Positions 34,935 to 42,966 of a DNA stretch of 64,000 bases are shown piece after piece. This DNA is from CBDBLK01 sp965215445 (GTDB lineage Bacteria > Bdellovibrionota > Bacteriovoracia > Bacteriovoracales > Bacteriovoracaceae). The DNA lies in the NCBI GenBank assembly GCA_965215445.1, contig CBDCDT010000002.1, forward strand, positions 744,001 through 808,000. Reading direction: 5' to 3'. Below the pieces are notes generated by a model. The model was not told where the DNA came from, did no database searches, and saw nothing but the letters and a program-made list of their open reading frames with translations. The position numbers were made by a program, and so were the translations under genes. Every line of letters starts with the position of its first letter. Position 1 is the first letter of the stretch.

Positions 34935-37838
34935 ATGGAAAAAAAATACAAAATAAAACTTCGTTCAGAAAAGATTGTAGGGCCAATCAATTCAAGCAAA
35001 ATTCAAGAATTATATGAACAGGGCCATATTGATGGTACTGAAATGGTTCAAATATCACCTTGGGAAGATTGGATACCTTTCCATGGCATCCCAGAATTGA
35101 AGTCACTTATATTAAAACTTATTAATGGTGAGGAAGAATTAGATCAAGACAATTCACAAATAGAAAGAGAGTTGTTACAAGAATTTGAGATTTCTAAAAA
35201 AACAGAAAAAATTTTTGAAGCTGAAGATTCAAAAGAAAAGCATGAAAAAGGGCCTCTAAAAGATGAAGTTTCTTTAGAGGAGGATAAACCAGAAGAAACT
35301 GGTGATAATAATGAAAATGTTGATGATGATAGTACCAAGGACATTGATTTAAACAAATCTCTTTCGGAGGCAAACAGAGAAGTTGTAGAGTTTGAAAAAG
35401 CATTACAAAAAATTGAAGAAGAAAAAATTAGCAAGGAAGAATATGAAGAAATAGAAAATGAAAAAAAATCAGAGAAAAAGAAAGGCATTATTGTCGTTAT
35501 TTTAGCACTGTTTGTTATTTATCTCCTTTTAGATGAAAAAGAAGAAAAAAAATCAGGCCCTGTTTGGGTAAATTTTAGAGCACCCTTGGAAAGAAAAGTT
35601 AGAAAAGGGAATGTAGAGCTTTCAAAGCAGCTTTTTTATGAAGGCATGAATCATTATAGTATTGGAACGTATAGACAAAAAATTAAAGCGTCCCAAAGCT
35701 TTAGAAAATCTTTAGAAGTTAACTATTTAAACAGTGACAGTTTGGGGATGTTGATAAGAGTTTATTCAGAACTCCTGCCTTCTGCCAAGAGGAAGAGAAA
35801 AGCATCTCAAGTATTATTTAATCTCATTAAAGTGGCCAGGGCAAAGACTTTTAAAAGCTCAGACTTAACTTTGGGAACATCACGTTTTTATTTTTATTCA
35901 GGAAAACATCTTACAGCATTAAAGATGATAGAAAACTATCTTAGAGTCAGCAATAAACCCTCTGTTGAGTTATTTTCTTTTTATTTAGAAATTCTCATCG
36001 AAACTGGTGATTTAATTAAGGCTAAAAAGGTTTTTACCAAGATAGTAGATGTCCCCAATAAACCAGAAGAATCTTTTCTTGCTTTGGCCAAGTTTTATGA
36101 AGTTAATGAAGAGTATAAAGAAGCGAAGAAAACAATACTTCAAGGATTAAAATCAAAAGGAGCAAGCGTTTTATTGAGGCTAAAATTGGCCGATTATTTT
36201 TTTCGTGAAGAAAATTTTAAAAATTACGCTAAAGTAATTCAGGAAATAGGCCAATTAGAATCGGAAAAAAATCCTGTTTATTATTCTAAATTTTTAGAGC
36301 ACATGGGTATGTTGAGTGCTTATAAAAAAGATAATAAAAAAGCGGTGTTCTTTTTTCGAGAATCAATGAAATTTCATAATAATCCTAGATTAAGATATAA
36401 ATTAGCGTCTTTAGAAATAGGTGGAGATGTTAATGTAAAAAACCTTGTTCTTGAATCAAAGATTATCAATTTAATAAAAAAATCAAAAAAACTTGCTAAA
36501 GAAAGAAAGTGGGATGAGTCTTTTCTTTTGGCCGTTGAGGCCTCTGACTTAGGAAGTAATTTTGTTCCATCACAAATAAATTTGGCAAATTTGCAAATTA
36601 AAAAAGGATATTTTGAAGATGCTATTTCAAGATTAGAAAGAATAAGAAAGGTTAATCCTGGTAGACCAGAAGTTTTATTTTCTATGGTAAAGGCATTTAT
36701 TGCTTCTCATAAGAAATTTGAGGCCGGAAATCTCATCAACCAAATTTCAAATTCAAAACTGAAAAATCATCCAGATTATTTTGGTATAATAGGGAGGTTT
36801 TATTATCAATTGGGAGATTTGAGACGTGCCGTTCATTTTCTAAATAGGTCTTTGGAAAATAATCCTCTTCGAGATCAAGATTACTTTATGAAAGCAAAAA
36901 TTTTCATTCAAAATAGGCAATATGATGATGCCAGAAAAGCATTGTTAAGTGCTATTGATTTAGACCCTTTGAATATGGAATATCACTCTTTGAATGCCAA
37001 AATAATATATGAACTTAGCGGAGAAAGAACGGCCATCGGTTATCTTAGGAATTTATTAAAAGAAAATGATGATAATCCCATCCTTTTAGGAGATATTGCT
37101 ATTTTTTATTATAAGAGTGGTCAGATAAAGCGATTTGAAGAATATAAAAAGAAAATTTCTCAACTTAAAAATAAAAGTCCAGAATTTTTTAGATTTCTTA
37201 TAAAAACAGCATTACTCGAAGAAAAAAGCGATGATTTAATCGGATATTCAGAAAAATTGTTGGAAATCGAACCTGGCGATAATGAAATTCGATTAAAGCT
37301 GGGTATCGCTTATATGGAAAACAAGCAATACAAAAAAGCACTTGAATCTTTTAATGCTGTTGCTACTCGTTTGAAAGCTTACCCAACTGTTTATTACCAC
37401 CTGGCAAAAGTTCATTTAAAAATGGGAAATATTGAAGAATCCTTACAAATGGGCAAAAAAGAAGTTGAATTTAATCCAAGAATTTATCATGGCCATTATA
37501 TAATTGGAGAAGTGCACAGATTGCAAGGTGATATTGCCAGGGCCACCCAGGCCTTGGAAAAGGCCGTTTCTTTAAGTCCCAACAATCCAGAATCTCTTTA
37601 CGGTCTTTGTTGGATCAAGCGGAGGCAGAATTATCTTGAATTGGCCCTCCAATATTGTCGGAACGCAAAGAACAAAGACCCTTCAGACCCAAAGATCAGG
37701 AGAGAACTAGGCAATGTTTATGCCGGAATCGGGCAAAGCGAACTTGCAGTGGAAGAATTTCAAACATACCTTAATCTTTATCCAAATGCTCCAGATAGAT
37801 CGCAAGTCAAAACCAATATCCGCATTTTAAAGCTCTAG
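34935..37838 (+). CDS. GYF-like domain / TPR membrane protein
   Basis: The protein has 967 residues. Residues 3-60 form a GYF_2-type (DUF4339-like) module: KIVGPINSSKIQELYEQG, then WEDWIPF. An acidic low-complexity linker (about 65-180) is followed by one membrane helix (184-200) and a long TPR array (about 215-960). Well-formed repeats near the end include PTVYYHLAKVHLKMGNIEESL and PKIRRELGNVYAGIGQSELA. The likely topology is GYF-like domain inside and TPR outside. It follows the NuoN-like gene by 73 bases in the same direction and might be co-transcribed. Function unknown; it is a scaffold by architecture. Confidence 0.8.
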   Translation: MEKKYKIKLRSEKIVGPINSSKIQELYEQGHIDGTEMVQISPWEDWIPFHGIPELKSLILKLINGEEELDQDNSQIERELLQEFEISKKTEKIFEAEDSKEKHEKGPLKDEVSLEEDKPEETGDNNENVDDDSTKDIDLNKSLSEANREVVEFEKALQKIEEEKISKEEYEEIENEKKSEKKKGIIVVILALFVIYLLLDEKEEKKSGPVWVNFRAPLERKVRKGNVELSKQLFYEGMNHYSIGTYRQKIKASQSFRKSLEVNYLNSDSLGMLIRVYSELLPSAKRKRKASQVLFNLIKVARAKTFKSSDLTLGTSRFYFYSGKHLTALKMIENYLRVSNKPSVELFSFYLEILIETGDLIKAKKVFTKIVDVPNKPEESFLALAKFYEVNEEYKEAKKTILQGLKSKGASVLLRLKLADYFFREENFKNYAKVIQEIGQLESEKNPVYYSKFLEHMGMLSAYKKDNKKAVFFFRESMKFHNNPRLRYKLASLEIGGDVNVKNLVLESKIINLIKKSKKLAKERKWDESFLLAVEASDLGSNFVPSQINLANLQIKKGYFEDAISRLERIRKVNPGRPEVLFSMVKAFIASHKKFEAGNLINQISNSKLKNHPDYFGIIGRFYYQLGDLRRAVHFLNRSLENNPLRDQDYFMKAKIFIQNRQYDDARKALLSAIDLDPLNMEYHSLNAKIIYELSGERTAIGYLRNLLKENDDNPILLGDIAIFYYKSGQIKRFEEYKKKISQLKNKSPEFFRFLIKTALLEEKSDDLIGYSEKLLEIEPGDNEIRLKLGIAYMENKQYKKALESFNAVATRLKAYPTVYYHLAKVHLKMGNIEESLQMGKKEVEFNPRIYHGHYIIGEVHRLQGDIARATQALEKAVSLSPNNPESLYGLCWIKRRQNYLELALQYCRNAKNKDPSDPKIRRELGNVYAGIGQSELAVEEFQTYLNLYPNAPDRSQVKTNIRILKL

Positions 37839-37847
37839 CCCCATGCA

Positions 37848-37876
37848 TTATTATTGCCAATTTCTTTCGCTATGAT
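37848..37876 (+). promoter_or_regulatory. possible sigma-70 type promoter of tRNA-Ser
   Basis: TATGAT (37871-37876) is a good -10 box, with a weak -35 TTATTA (37848-37853) 17 bases upstream. The expected transcript start is about 11 bases before the tRNA. Confidence 0.4.
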
Positions 37877-37893
37877 TACCATGCCGCTGTTGC

Positions 37894-37979
37894 GGAGGAT
37901 TGGCTGAGTGGTCTAAAGCGGCGGTCTTGAAAACCGTTGGGCGTAAGCCCCGCAGGTTCAAATCCTGTGTCCTCCGCCA
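37894..37979 (+). tRNA. tRNA-Ser (anticodon TGA)
   Basis: This is an 86-base class II tRNA. The acceptor stem GGAGGAT pairs with GTCCTCC, followed by discriminator G and an encoded CCA. The D-arm is TGGCTGAGTGGTCTAAAGC. The anticodon loop is CTTGAAA with TGA at 37928-37930. A long variable arm (TTGGGCGTAAGCCCC) precedes the T-arm GCAGGTTCAAATCCTGT. The long variable arm and G discriminator fit serine. An integrase remnant lies directly downstream. Confidence 0.97.
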
Positions 37980-38009
37980 TTTGTCAAAGTATCCGAACAC
38001 AAGTGATTG

Positions 38010-38050
38010 AAATTTAAGGATTTTCTCAAGGCAAAAAGGCCCTTAAATTT
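38010..38050. repeat. 10-bp inverted repeat downstream of tRNA-Ser
   Basis: AAATTTAAGG (38010-38019) and CCTTAAATTT (38041-38050) are perfect reverse complements with a 21-base loop. It sits between the tRNA and the integrase remnant. It may be a tRNA terminator or an old recombinase arm site. Confidence 0.45.
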
Positions 38051-38097
38051 TGGTCATGGGCTAAATTTGGGCTACCACTAAACGACTCTGGACAACT

Positions 38098-38345
38098 TTA
38101 AACCGCAACCAACCTCTCTGAAACAACTTTGCCAAATTGTATTGTCTGCACAACGTCCTTCATAAATCGAGGATGAAGGGCCGCGTATTTTTTTGCCGTC
38201 ATCTCCACCGAGGTATGCCCGAACAACTTTGATCTGAGTCCCGTATTGAACGCCAGAGCTTAGATAAGGTGAAGTGAATCGTCTTCGTTGGCGGCAAGGA
38301 ATTTCTCAATCTCCTTTAGTATCCAGTACGTCAAACTTCAGGAAA
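38098..38345 (-). pseudogene. tyrosine recombinase (phage-type integrase) remnant
   Basis: Reading the minus strand gives a frame with LKEIEKFLAAN, an in-frame TAA, then ALAFNTGLR. This runs straight into KLFGHTSVEMTAKKYAALHP and ends VVSERLVAV-stop at 38098. The first part is the start of a tyrosine-recombinase catalytic domain (the ALNTGLR box holds the first catalytic Arg). The GHTSVEMTAKKYA part is the C-terminal His/Tyr box. The roughly 100 residues that should lie between them are missing. A stop codon plus an internal deletion mark it as dead. Its position next to a tRNA 3' end is the classic attachment site for an integrating element. Confidence 0.85.
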
Positions 38346-38446
38346 TTTTTTAAGTTTGGTGGGAGGAAATCTTGGAATTTGAATATTTCTCAAATTTTGG
38401 GATACTAAAAATTTTTCTTATAATGTCTGAAAGTTTTTTATTTTAA

Positions 38447-38644
38447 ATGTTCTCTTTCTTGAAATATGAATATCTTATCAGGAATAGAGGACTTGCCATA
38501 GACGAAGAAGTAAAAAACTTCCTTATAAATTACGTCTTGGAAGAGAAAGATGTTTATTATCATATGAAGAGTGAAGGTGTAGATATTTTTAGAAATATTG
38601 TTGATATTGATACTTTAATCATTTCTGTACTAGAAAATATTTGA
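38447..38644 (+). CDS. hypothetical 65-residue protein
   Basis: This small open frame encodes an acidic, mostly helical protein (for example DEEVKNFLINYVLEEKDVYYHM). It has no convincing ribosome site and no recognisable family. It lies in the island between the integrase remnant and an outer-membrane protein gene. Coding is possible but uncertain. Confidence 0.3.
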   Translation: MFSFLKYEYLIRNRGLAIDEEVKNFLINYVLEEKDVYYHMKSEGVDIFRNIVDIDTLIISVLENI

Positions 38645-38780
38645 GCCAAGAAATTTTGGCTTAAGTTCTTTCTTGAAAAAATTACTTTATCTTGCTACCC
38701 TTAAACATTTTTGCAATTGTGAAGCAGGGTTTAGACATGTTAACCTTTAATTAAGGATGTTTAGAAAGAAAGACGAAAAA

Positions 38781-39620
38781 ATGAAAAGAATAGTTGCCTG
38801 TTTCAGTGTATTGTATTTCATATCTGCAAGTTCTCAATCTGAAAAAGATAAGGAGATTGAAATTTTAAAATTGAAAATACAGCTTGAAGAATTAAAAAGG
38901 ACAAATATTAACAATAATGCTAACAATGATAAAAATAAAAATGTTAAAAATAGAGAAGATACTTCTTCTTTATGGCCTGAAAAAAAACGAGTTCCTGCAC
39001 AGGAAGTGAGCGCTAGGAAAAACGAGTTTATACAAAGATTTTTATTTATAACATATCCTTTATCTTCGCCAAAATTAGATGTAGAAGGTTATAAAGTAGA
39101 AGGTGAATCAGCAAGTTTTGATGAGCAGAAAATTAAAAAATCATTTGGAATTAAAGGGCAGCTTTTTAGAATTTTGCCGACACAAAAGGAATCAATATCG
39201 CCAGCAATTGGCATTGGTGGAAATTTTGGTTTTAAATCAAAATATGAGAATAATGATAATGGTGTAAAAATGATGCCTATGAGTTTTCACTTATATCTTG
39301 GCGGCAATGTAGAATTAGAAAATAAGTCCAGTTTGTTACCCTCTTTTGGATTAGGATTAGGCAATGTAAATTTTGATTGGCAATACAATAGAACTCGAAC
39401 TGATGGAACAACTAGCATTTCAATAGACACTCGTTCTAAAATAGGATTTTCATACGAATTAGGATTAATTTATCGGTATAATCAATTCAGTTTCAGTTTG
39501 GTTCATCAGACAATGAATAGCGATATTAATTCTAATGCGTCGGTAGATGGAGAAGAAATTGAAACTGAAGGGAAGTTCGTACTAATTTCTACATTATTAA
39601 ATGTTGGATTTTCTTTTTAA
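38781..39620 (+). CDS. outer-membrane beta-barrel-like protein
   Basis: The product is about 279 residues. It has a signal peptide (MKRIVACFSVLYFISASS), a Lys/Glu coiled-coil stretch, an Asn/Lys-rich low-complexity linker (NNNANNDKNKNVKN), and then a C-terminal half of alternating beta strands. The protein ends in phenylalanine (LLNVGFSF), the usual signal for outer-membrane insertion. Strands such as FSFSLVHQTM and GIKGQLFRIL fit a small barrel. I chose the ATG at 38781 because the signal peptide starts there; an in-frame ATG lies at 38757. Family not recognised. Confidence 0.65.
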   Translation: MKRIVACFSVLYFISASSQSEKDKEIEILKLKIQLEELKRTNINNNANNDKNKNVKNREDTSSLWPEKKRVPAQEVSARKNEFIQRFLFITYPLSSPKLDVEGYKVEGESASFDEQKIKKSFGIKGQLFRILPTQKESISPAIGIGGNFGFKSKYENNDNGVKMMPMSFHLYLGGNVELENKSSLLPSFGLGLGNVNFDWQYNRTRTDGTTSISIDTRSKIGFSYELGLIYRYNQFSFSLVHQTMNSDINSNASVDGEEIETEGKFVLISTLLNVGFSF

Positions 39621-39823
39621 GCAAATTATCTCTATTTTTAAAACGAAAAATGAATTGTCTCTATCTTTTAAAGAAGGGAAATCCAAGTTTTAAAATGCAG
39701 TAGCCAGGCCTTCGCTTTCAAGACTTCTCAGTGCAAGAAATCGAACTTTGAAATAGATTCTTGCAAGACCAGCAGAAAAGAGCAGGTCTTCACAAGTGGT
39801 TATTTATAAACAAAATTTATTTT

Positions 39824-40168
39824 TCAACTTCCTACTAGACTTAGGATAGATTTTTTTCTTCTTTTGAAGAGCGAGTCTTGAAAACAAGAAGCTTCTTCAA
39901 TTGCTTCATTAAATCTTTCTTCGCCCTCAGGAGTTATATCAAAAACTTTTTTTCCGTCTTCATTAATATCAACTTGTTGAATCCAACCCTTTTTTTCCAT
40001 TTGGGAAAAAGGTTTGGTTACGTTGTAGTACCAGGCCCAAGGTTCAAAACGAGATTCTCTATTTCCAGCATCTAAGTGCCAAAGTCTTGCCATGATACCG
40101 CTGACAGTGCTTTCTCCTTCACTGAGAAGTGTTTCTAAAATAAACATTCTTCTAATTTCTATTTCCAC
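39824..40168 (-). CDS. PadR-like winged-helix regulator
   Basis: This is a 114-residue protein. The fold pattern is winged helix: an N-terminal helix (EIRRMFILETLLSEG), a helix-turn-helix with TVSGIMARLW, then YYNVTKPFSQMEKKGWIQQV and the wing DINEDGKKVFDITPEGEERF. The TPEGEERF ending is typical of PadR/MarR-like regulators. It may control neighbouring island genes, but none is adjacent in the same direction. Confidence 0.6.
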   Translation of the reverse strand: MEIEIRRMFILETLLSEGESTVSGIMARLWHLDAGNRESRFEPWAWYYNVTKPFSQMEKKGWIQQVDINEDGKKVFDITPEGEERFNEAIEEASCFQDSLFKRRKKSILSLVGS

Positions 40169-40280
40169 GATTCAATTCCTCCCTTTTTGGTATTTATCGA
40201 CCAAATAACTTTATGCCTTTAGTAATTCGAGCCGAGGAATATCTCATAAATTTAGGGATAGCAAAAGACTCGATGCGCTA

Positions 40281-40496
40281 TTAAGAGCTGATAATTTTTA
40301 AGATTGATCCTTTTTTCTTTTCTTTCTTTGGAATATCGGAGGGTAAGCTTTTTTCAAGAATCCTTGCTGTTTCAATAGAGATTTTTTTTTGAATTGCATT
40401 TATGACCTCTTTAGACGCATTGCATTTTCTCGCTCGCCATTTTAGCTTAACAAGTCTTTTTAATAATCGCTCACTGTTCATGAGAGCATTAGACAC
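40281..40496 (-). CDS. hypothetical 71-residue basic protein
   Basis: This short Lys-rich, helical open frame (LLKRLVKLKWRARKCN at the start, KKEKKKGSILKIISS at the end) has no recognised family and no clear ribosome site. It is recorded because it lies between two island genes and has a plausible composition. Confidence 0.3.
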   Translation of the reverse strand: MSNALMNSERLLKRLVKLKWRARKCNASKEVINAIQKKISIETARILEKSLPSDIPKKEKKKGSILKIISS

Positions 40497-40971
40497 ATCA
40501 ATTTTTTAAAGCTAAAGACATAACGCAGCAGGGCCGCAAAATAAAAAACAAACAAAATCTTACAAACAAAAGAAGGATTTTATTTAGACGCTATTTTTCT
40601 AAGGCTCCGTGGAGGCCCTCAAGAAGTATAAGGTAGCTATTGAGAAATATGGAAAAAATTGGCGAAACTGTCTAGCGCAAAAACGATTTCTTTACGAAAG
40701 CTATATTTTAACTACTGTTGGGGCATTATGCACAACGAGTCATTTTTGTTAAGAAAATAATAAAACATTATATAAAAATGTAATTTTTTACTCTGACTTT
40801 AATAGTGCGGAAAGGAGTCTAGGCATCAAAATCAAGGAAGGCTATTGCTTTTAGGCGTGTTTTTAACAATTTGTAATATATTTTATATTCTATTATAGTA
40901 ATAAATTTTAATTATAAGTAATAATGTTTTTTATAATATAAAATATATTATACTTAATTTGAGGTTTTAGT
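40497..40971. other. gene-poor AT-rich stretch upstream of the RHH-PIN operon
   Basis: No gene is supported here. A 47-codon frame from GTG 40609 to 40752 (VEALKKYKVAIEKYGKNW at the start) is a possible gene fragment. The last 110 bases are extremely AT-rich and hold the inverted repeat at 40932-40952. They are the likely promoter region for the following operon. Confidence 0.5.
40932..40952. promoter_or_regulatory. perfect 9-bp inverted repeat, candidate operator
   Basis: TATAATATA (40932-40940) and TATATTATA (40944-40952) are exact reverse complements separated by AAA. The repeat ends nine bases before the ribosome site GAGG of the ribbon-helix-helix gene. RHH proteins usually bind such short palindromes to repress their own operon. 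It also contains a -10-like TATAAT. Confidence 0.55.
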
Positions 40972-41166
40972 TTGAAGTCAAATGGCAAGGAACTTCTAAA
41001 AAAAGTTAAAGAAAAAGAAGAGCAAGAAAAAAGAGCTAACGTGACTTTTAGGCTTAGCGGAGTTATTGTGTCGACTTTTAAAGAAATATGTCGAGAGAAT
41101 GAAGTTCCTTCGGCAAAGATATTAGAGGAACTGATGCTTGAGTTTTGCAAAGATAATGGAAAATGA
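40972..41166 (+). CDS. ribbon-helix-helix DNA-binding protein
   Basis: The product is 64 residues. After a charged N-terminal helix, ANVTFRLSG is the beta strand, IVSTFKEICRENE helix A and PSAKILEELMLEFC helix B of an RHH (Arc/MetJ-like) fold. Start is TTG with GAGG seven bases upstream. It overlaps the next gene (ATGA), making it the first gene of a four-gene operon. By analogy with toxin-antitoxin loci it is the probable autoregulator or antitoxin. Confidence 0.65.
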   Translation: MKSNGKELLKKVKEKEEQEKRANVTFRLSGVIVSTFKEICRENEVPSAKILEELMLEFCKDNGK

Positions 41167-42047
41167 TTATGAAGTATGACTTTGTAGGACAAATTAAAAA
41201 TGATTTTAATGGGTACGAAAAACTTATTAGTTTTTTTAATGAGACTAAGGATTTATTCTTTGAACATGTGGTTGTTGATTTTCAAGAAAACAATTGGTTT
41301 GAGGCTAATCTTAGTGCTGCATTGGGAGCTATCTTATCCAATATGCAGGATAGGTTAAATACAATTCATCTTGAAAATTTGCCTGATAAAATAAAGGAGA
41401 TATTTCAGAAAAATAAATTCCTAAGTTATTTTGGAGAAATAGAAAATGTATACGATAGTTACAGTACAACTATTCCATATGCAAAATTTGATAAAGCAAA
41501 TCTTAAAGGATTTGAAAATTATTTAGAAGAACATCTTTTTAAAAATACCAGCTTGCCTTTTATGTCAGCAAGATTAACTAAAAAAATGAAAGAGTCAATT
41601 TTAGAGATTTTTATAAATGCTGAAACACACGGCAATTGCAAATCTGTTTTTAGCTGTGGCCAGTTATTTCCTCAAAAGGGGCATCTTGATTTTACTGTTG
41701 TTGATGTAGGAACAACTATCAGAAGGAATGTTTCGGATTTCCAAAATAAACCATCTTTAGGTTCTGTCGACGCAATAAATTGGGCTGTTCAAGAGTCTAA
41801 TACTACGAGACAAGGAAAAATACCGGGAGGACTTGGTTTAAGCACTTTATTGTCTTTTATTGAACTCAATAAAGGGAAAGTTCAAATTGTTTCTGACGAT
41901 GGTTATTGGGCTAAAATTCCAAATGGCTATATAAAGAAAAAATTAAGTAGTAGTTTTGATGGCACGATTGTTAATATTGAATTCAATACCAACGATGCTA
42001 ATTCTTATATTTTGCCATCAGAAAGTTGCCAAACAAATATTTTTTAA
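41163..42047 (+). CDS. GHKL-type ATPase with STAS-like N-terminal region
   Basis: This is a 294-residue protein. Residues 1-100 resemble a STAS-like fold (VVVDFQENNWFEANLSAALGAI). Residues 135-275 form a histidine-kinase-like ATPase domain. The N-box is EIFINAETHG (Glu148, Asn152, His156), the G1 box is VVDVGTTI (Asp181) and the G2 box is PGGLGLSTLL (222-229). There is no phospho-acceptor His domain, so it is not a classical sensor kinase and is closer to anti-sigma-factor-type ATPases. The next gene is a STAS-like DUF4325 protein, the usual neighbour of such ATPases. The start overlaps the RHH stop. Confidence 0.72.
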   Translation: MIMKYDFVGQIKNDFNGYEKLISFFNETKDLFFEHVVVDFQENNWFEANLSAALGAILSNMQDRLNTIHLENLPDKIKEIFQKNKFLSYFGEIENVYDSYSTTIPYAKFDKANLKGFENYLEEHLFKNTSLPFMSARLTKKMKESILEIFINAETHGNCKSVFSCGQLFPQKGHLDFTVVDVGTTIRRNVSDFQNKPSLGSVDAINWAVQESNTTRQGKIPGGLGLSTLLSFIELNKGKVQIVSDDGYWAKIPNGYIKKKLSSSFDGTIVNIEFNTNDANSYILPSESCQTNIF

Positions 42048-42060
42048 GTAAGGAGTAAGC

Positions 42061-42423
42061 ATGAACGAGAAAAAAACAATCAAAATTTTAATAACAGAGT
42101 TGGTAGGAAGCGACTCGGCAATTTCTACAGAAGACGGGGATAAACTTTTCCAAAGAATAGATAAAGCTCTCAAGAACGAGGCTTTAATTCAAATTAGCTT
42201 TAAGGGTATAAAACTAATAACCACAGCTTTTTTAAATGCAGGAGTTGGCCAACTCTATGGCAAGTATGAAGGGGATACGCTTAATCAAAAAATAGAAATT
42301 TTGGATATGGAAAGTACTGACTTGGAAATATTAAAAAAAGTTGTTGAGGCTGCGAAAAAATATTTTCAAAATAAAGAAAGTTTCAACAAAACAATAGATA
42401 AAATTCTTGAAGATGATAATTGA
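42061..42423 (+). CDS. STAS-like DUF4325 protein
   Basis: The product is 120 residues. The pattern SAISTEDGDKLFQRIDKAL, ISFKGIKLITTAFLNAGVGQLYGKY fits the DUF4325 STAS-like domain (LDFxGxxxITxSFLNxxxG). STAS domains of anti-sigma antagonists bind GHKL ATPases, which matches the gene before it. Function of DUF4325 is unknown. The start has AAGGAG seven bases upstream, and the stop overlaps the PIN gene by 11 bases. Confidence 0.78.
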   Translation: MNEKKTIKILITELVGSDSAISTEDGDKLFQRIDKALKNEALIQISFKGIKLITTAFLNAGVGQLYGKYEGDTLNQKIEILDMESTDLEILKKVVEAAKKYFQNKESFNKTIDKILEDDN

Positions 42424-42955
42424 TATACGATTGCACAAGCCCCAAAAGGAAGATAAATTCTTTTTAGATACAAATATTTGGATATTTATATTTTGTCCTT
42501 TGGCCGGCGCTAGAGAAGCTTCAGTTACTAAGTATTCAAGATTTTTTAAGAAAATGATTCAGAATAATAGTAAAATGTACACATCATCAGGTATTATTTC
42601 TGAATTTATAAATAGCTATTTGAGAATGGATCATAAGCAAAACAATCAAGACTATCCAGATTATAAAAGGGATTACAGAAATTCTTCTTGCTACACTTCA
42701 ACTTTCAATATTGTTAAGCAGATAGTGAATAATAAAATTTTGCCTTACGTTATAAAGCTTGATGATAGGTTTAGTAGCTTGAATTTTGATGATATTATAA
42801 ACGAAGCTGAAAACACTGATTTTAATGATTCTTTATTTGCAAATATGCTTAAATCAACTGATATTTCAGTATTAACAGATGATTTTGATTTTTACCATTT
42901 GAGATCAAATAACAATATTTACACTGGTAATTCAAGACTGATTGCTCGTAAGTAA
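42413..42955 (+). CDS. PIN-domain nuclease-like protein
   Basis: This is a protein of about 180 residues with the acidic constellation of PIN-domain ribonucleases: Asp19 in KFFLDTNIWIF, Glu64 in GIISEFINSYL, Asp136 and Asp139 in ENTDFNDSLFANML, and Asp156 in SVLTDDFDF. PIN proteins are commonly toxins (VapC type) that cut RNA. I prefer the ATG at 42413 to the TTG at 42407. It ends the operon RHH-ATPase-STAS-PIN and converges on lon. Confidence 0.78.
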   Translation: MIIDIRLHKPQKEDKFFLDTNIWIFIFCPLAGAREASVTKYSRFFKKMIQNNSKMYTSSGIISEFINSYLRMDHKQNNQDYPDYKRDYRNSSCYTSTFNIVKQIVNNKILPYVIKLDDRFSSLNFDDIINEAENTDFNDSLFANMLKSTDISVLTDDFDFYHLRSNNNIYTGNSRLIARK

Positions 42956-42966
42956 TATTAGACAAC

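Noticed and set aside
40609..40752. 47-codon frame from GTG, with a helical Lys-rich product
   Set aside because: Only a weak ribosome site, no family, bounded by AT-rich non-coding DNA. It may be a gene fragment, but the support is too thin for a CDS call.
37980..42960. CRISPR array or insertion sequence in the accessory island
   Set aside because: I saw no regularly spaced direct repeats, no transposase and no flanking inverted repeats. The only mobility trace is the integrase remnant.
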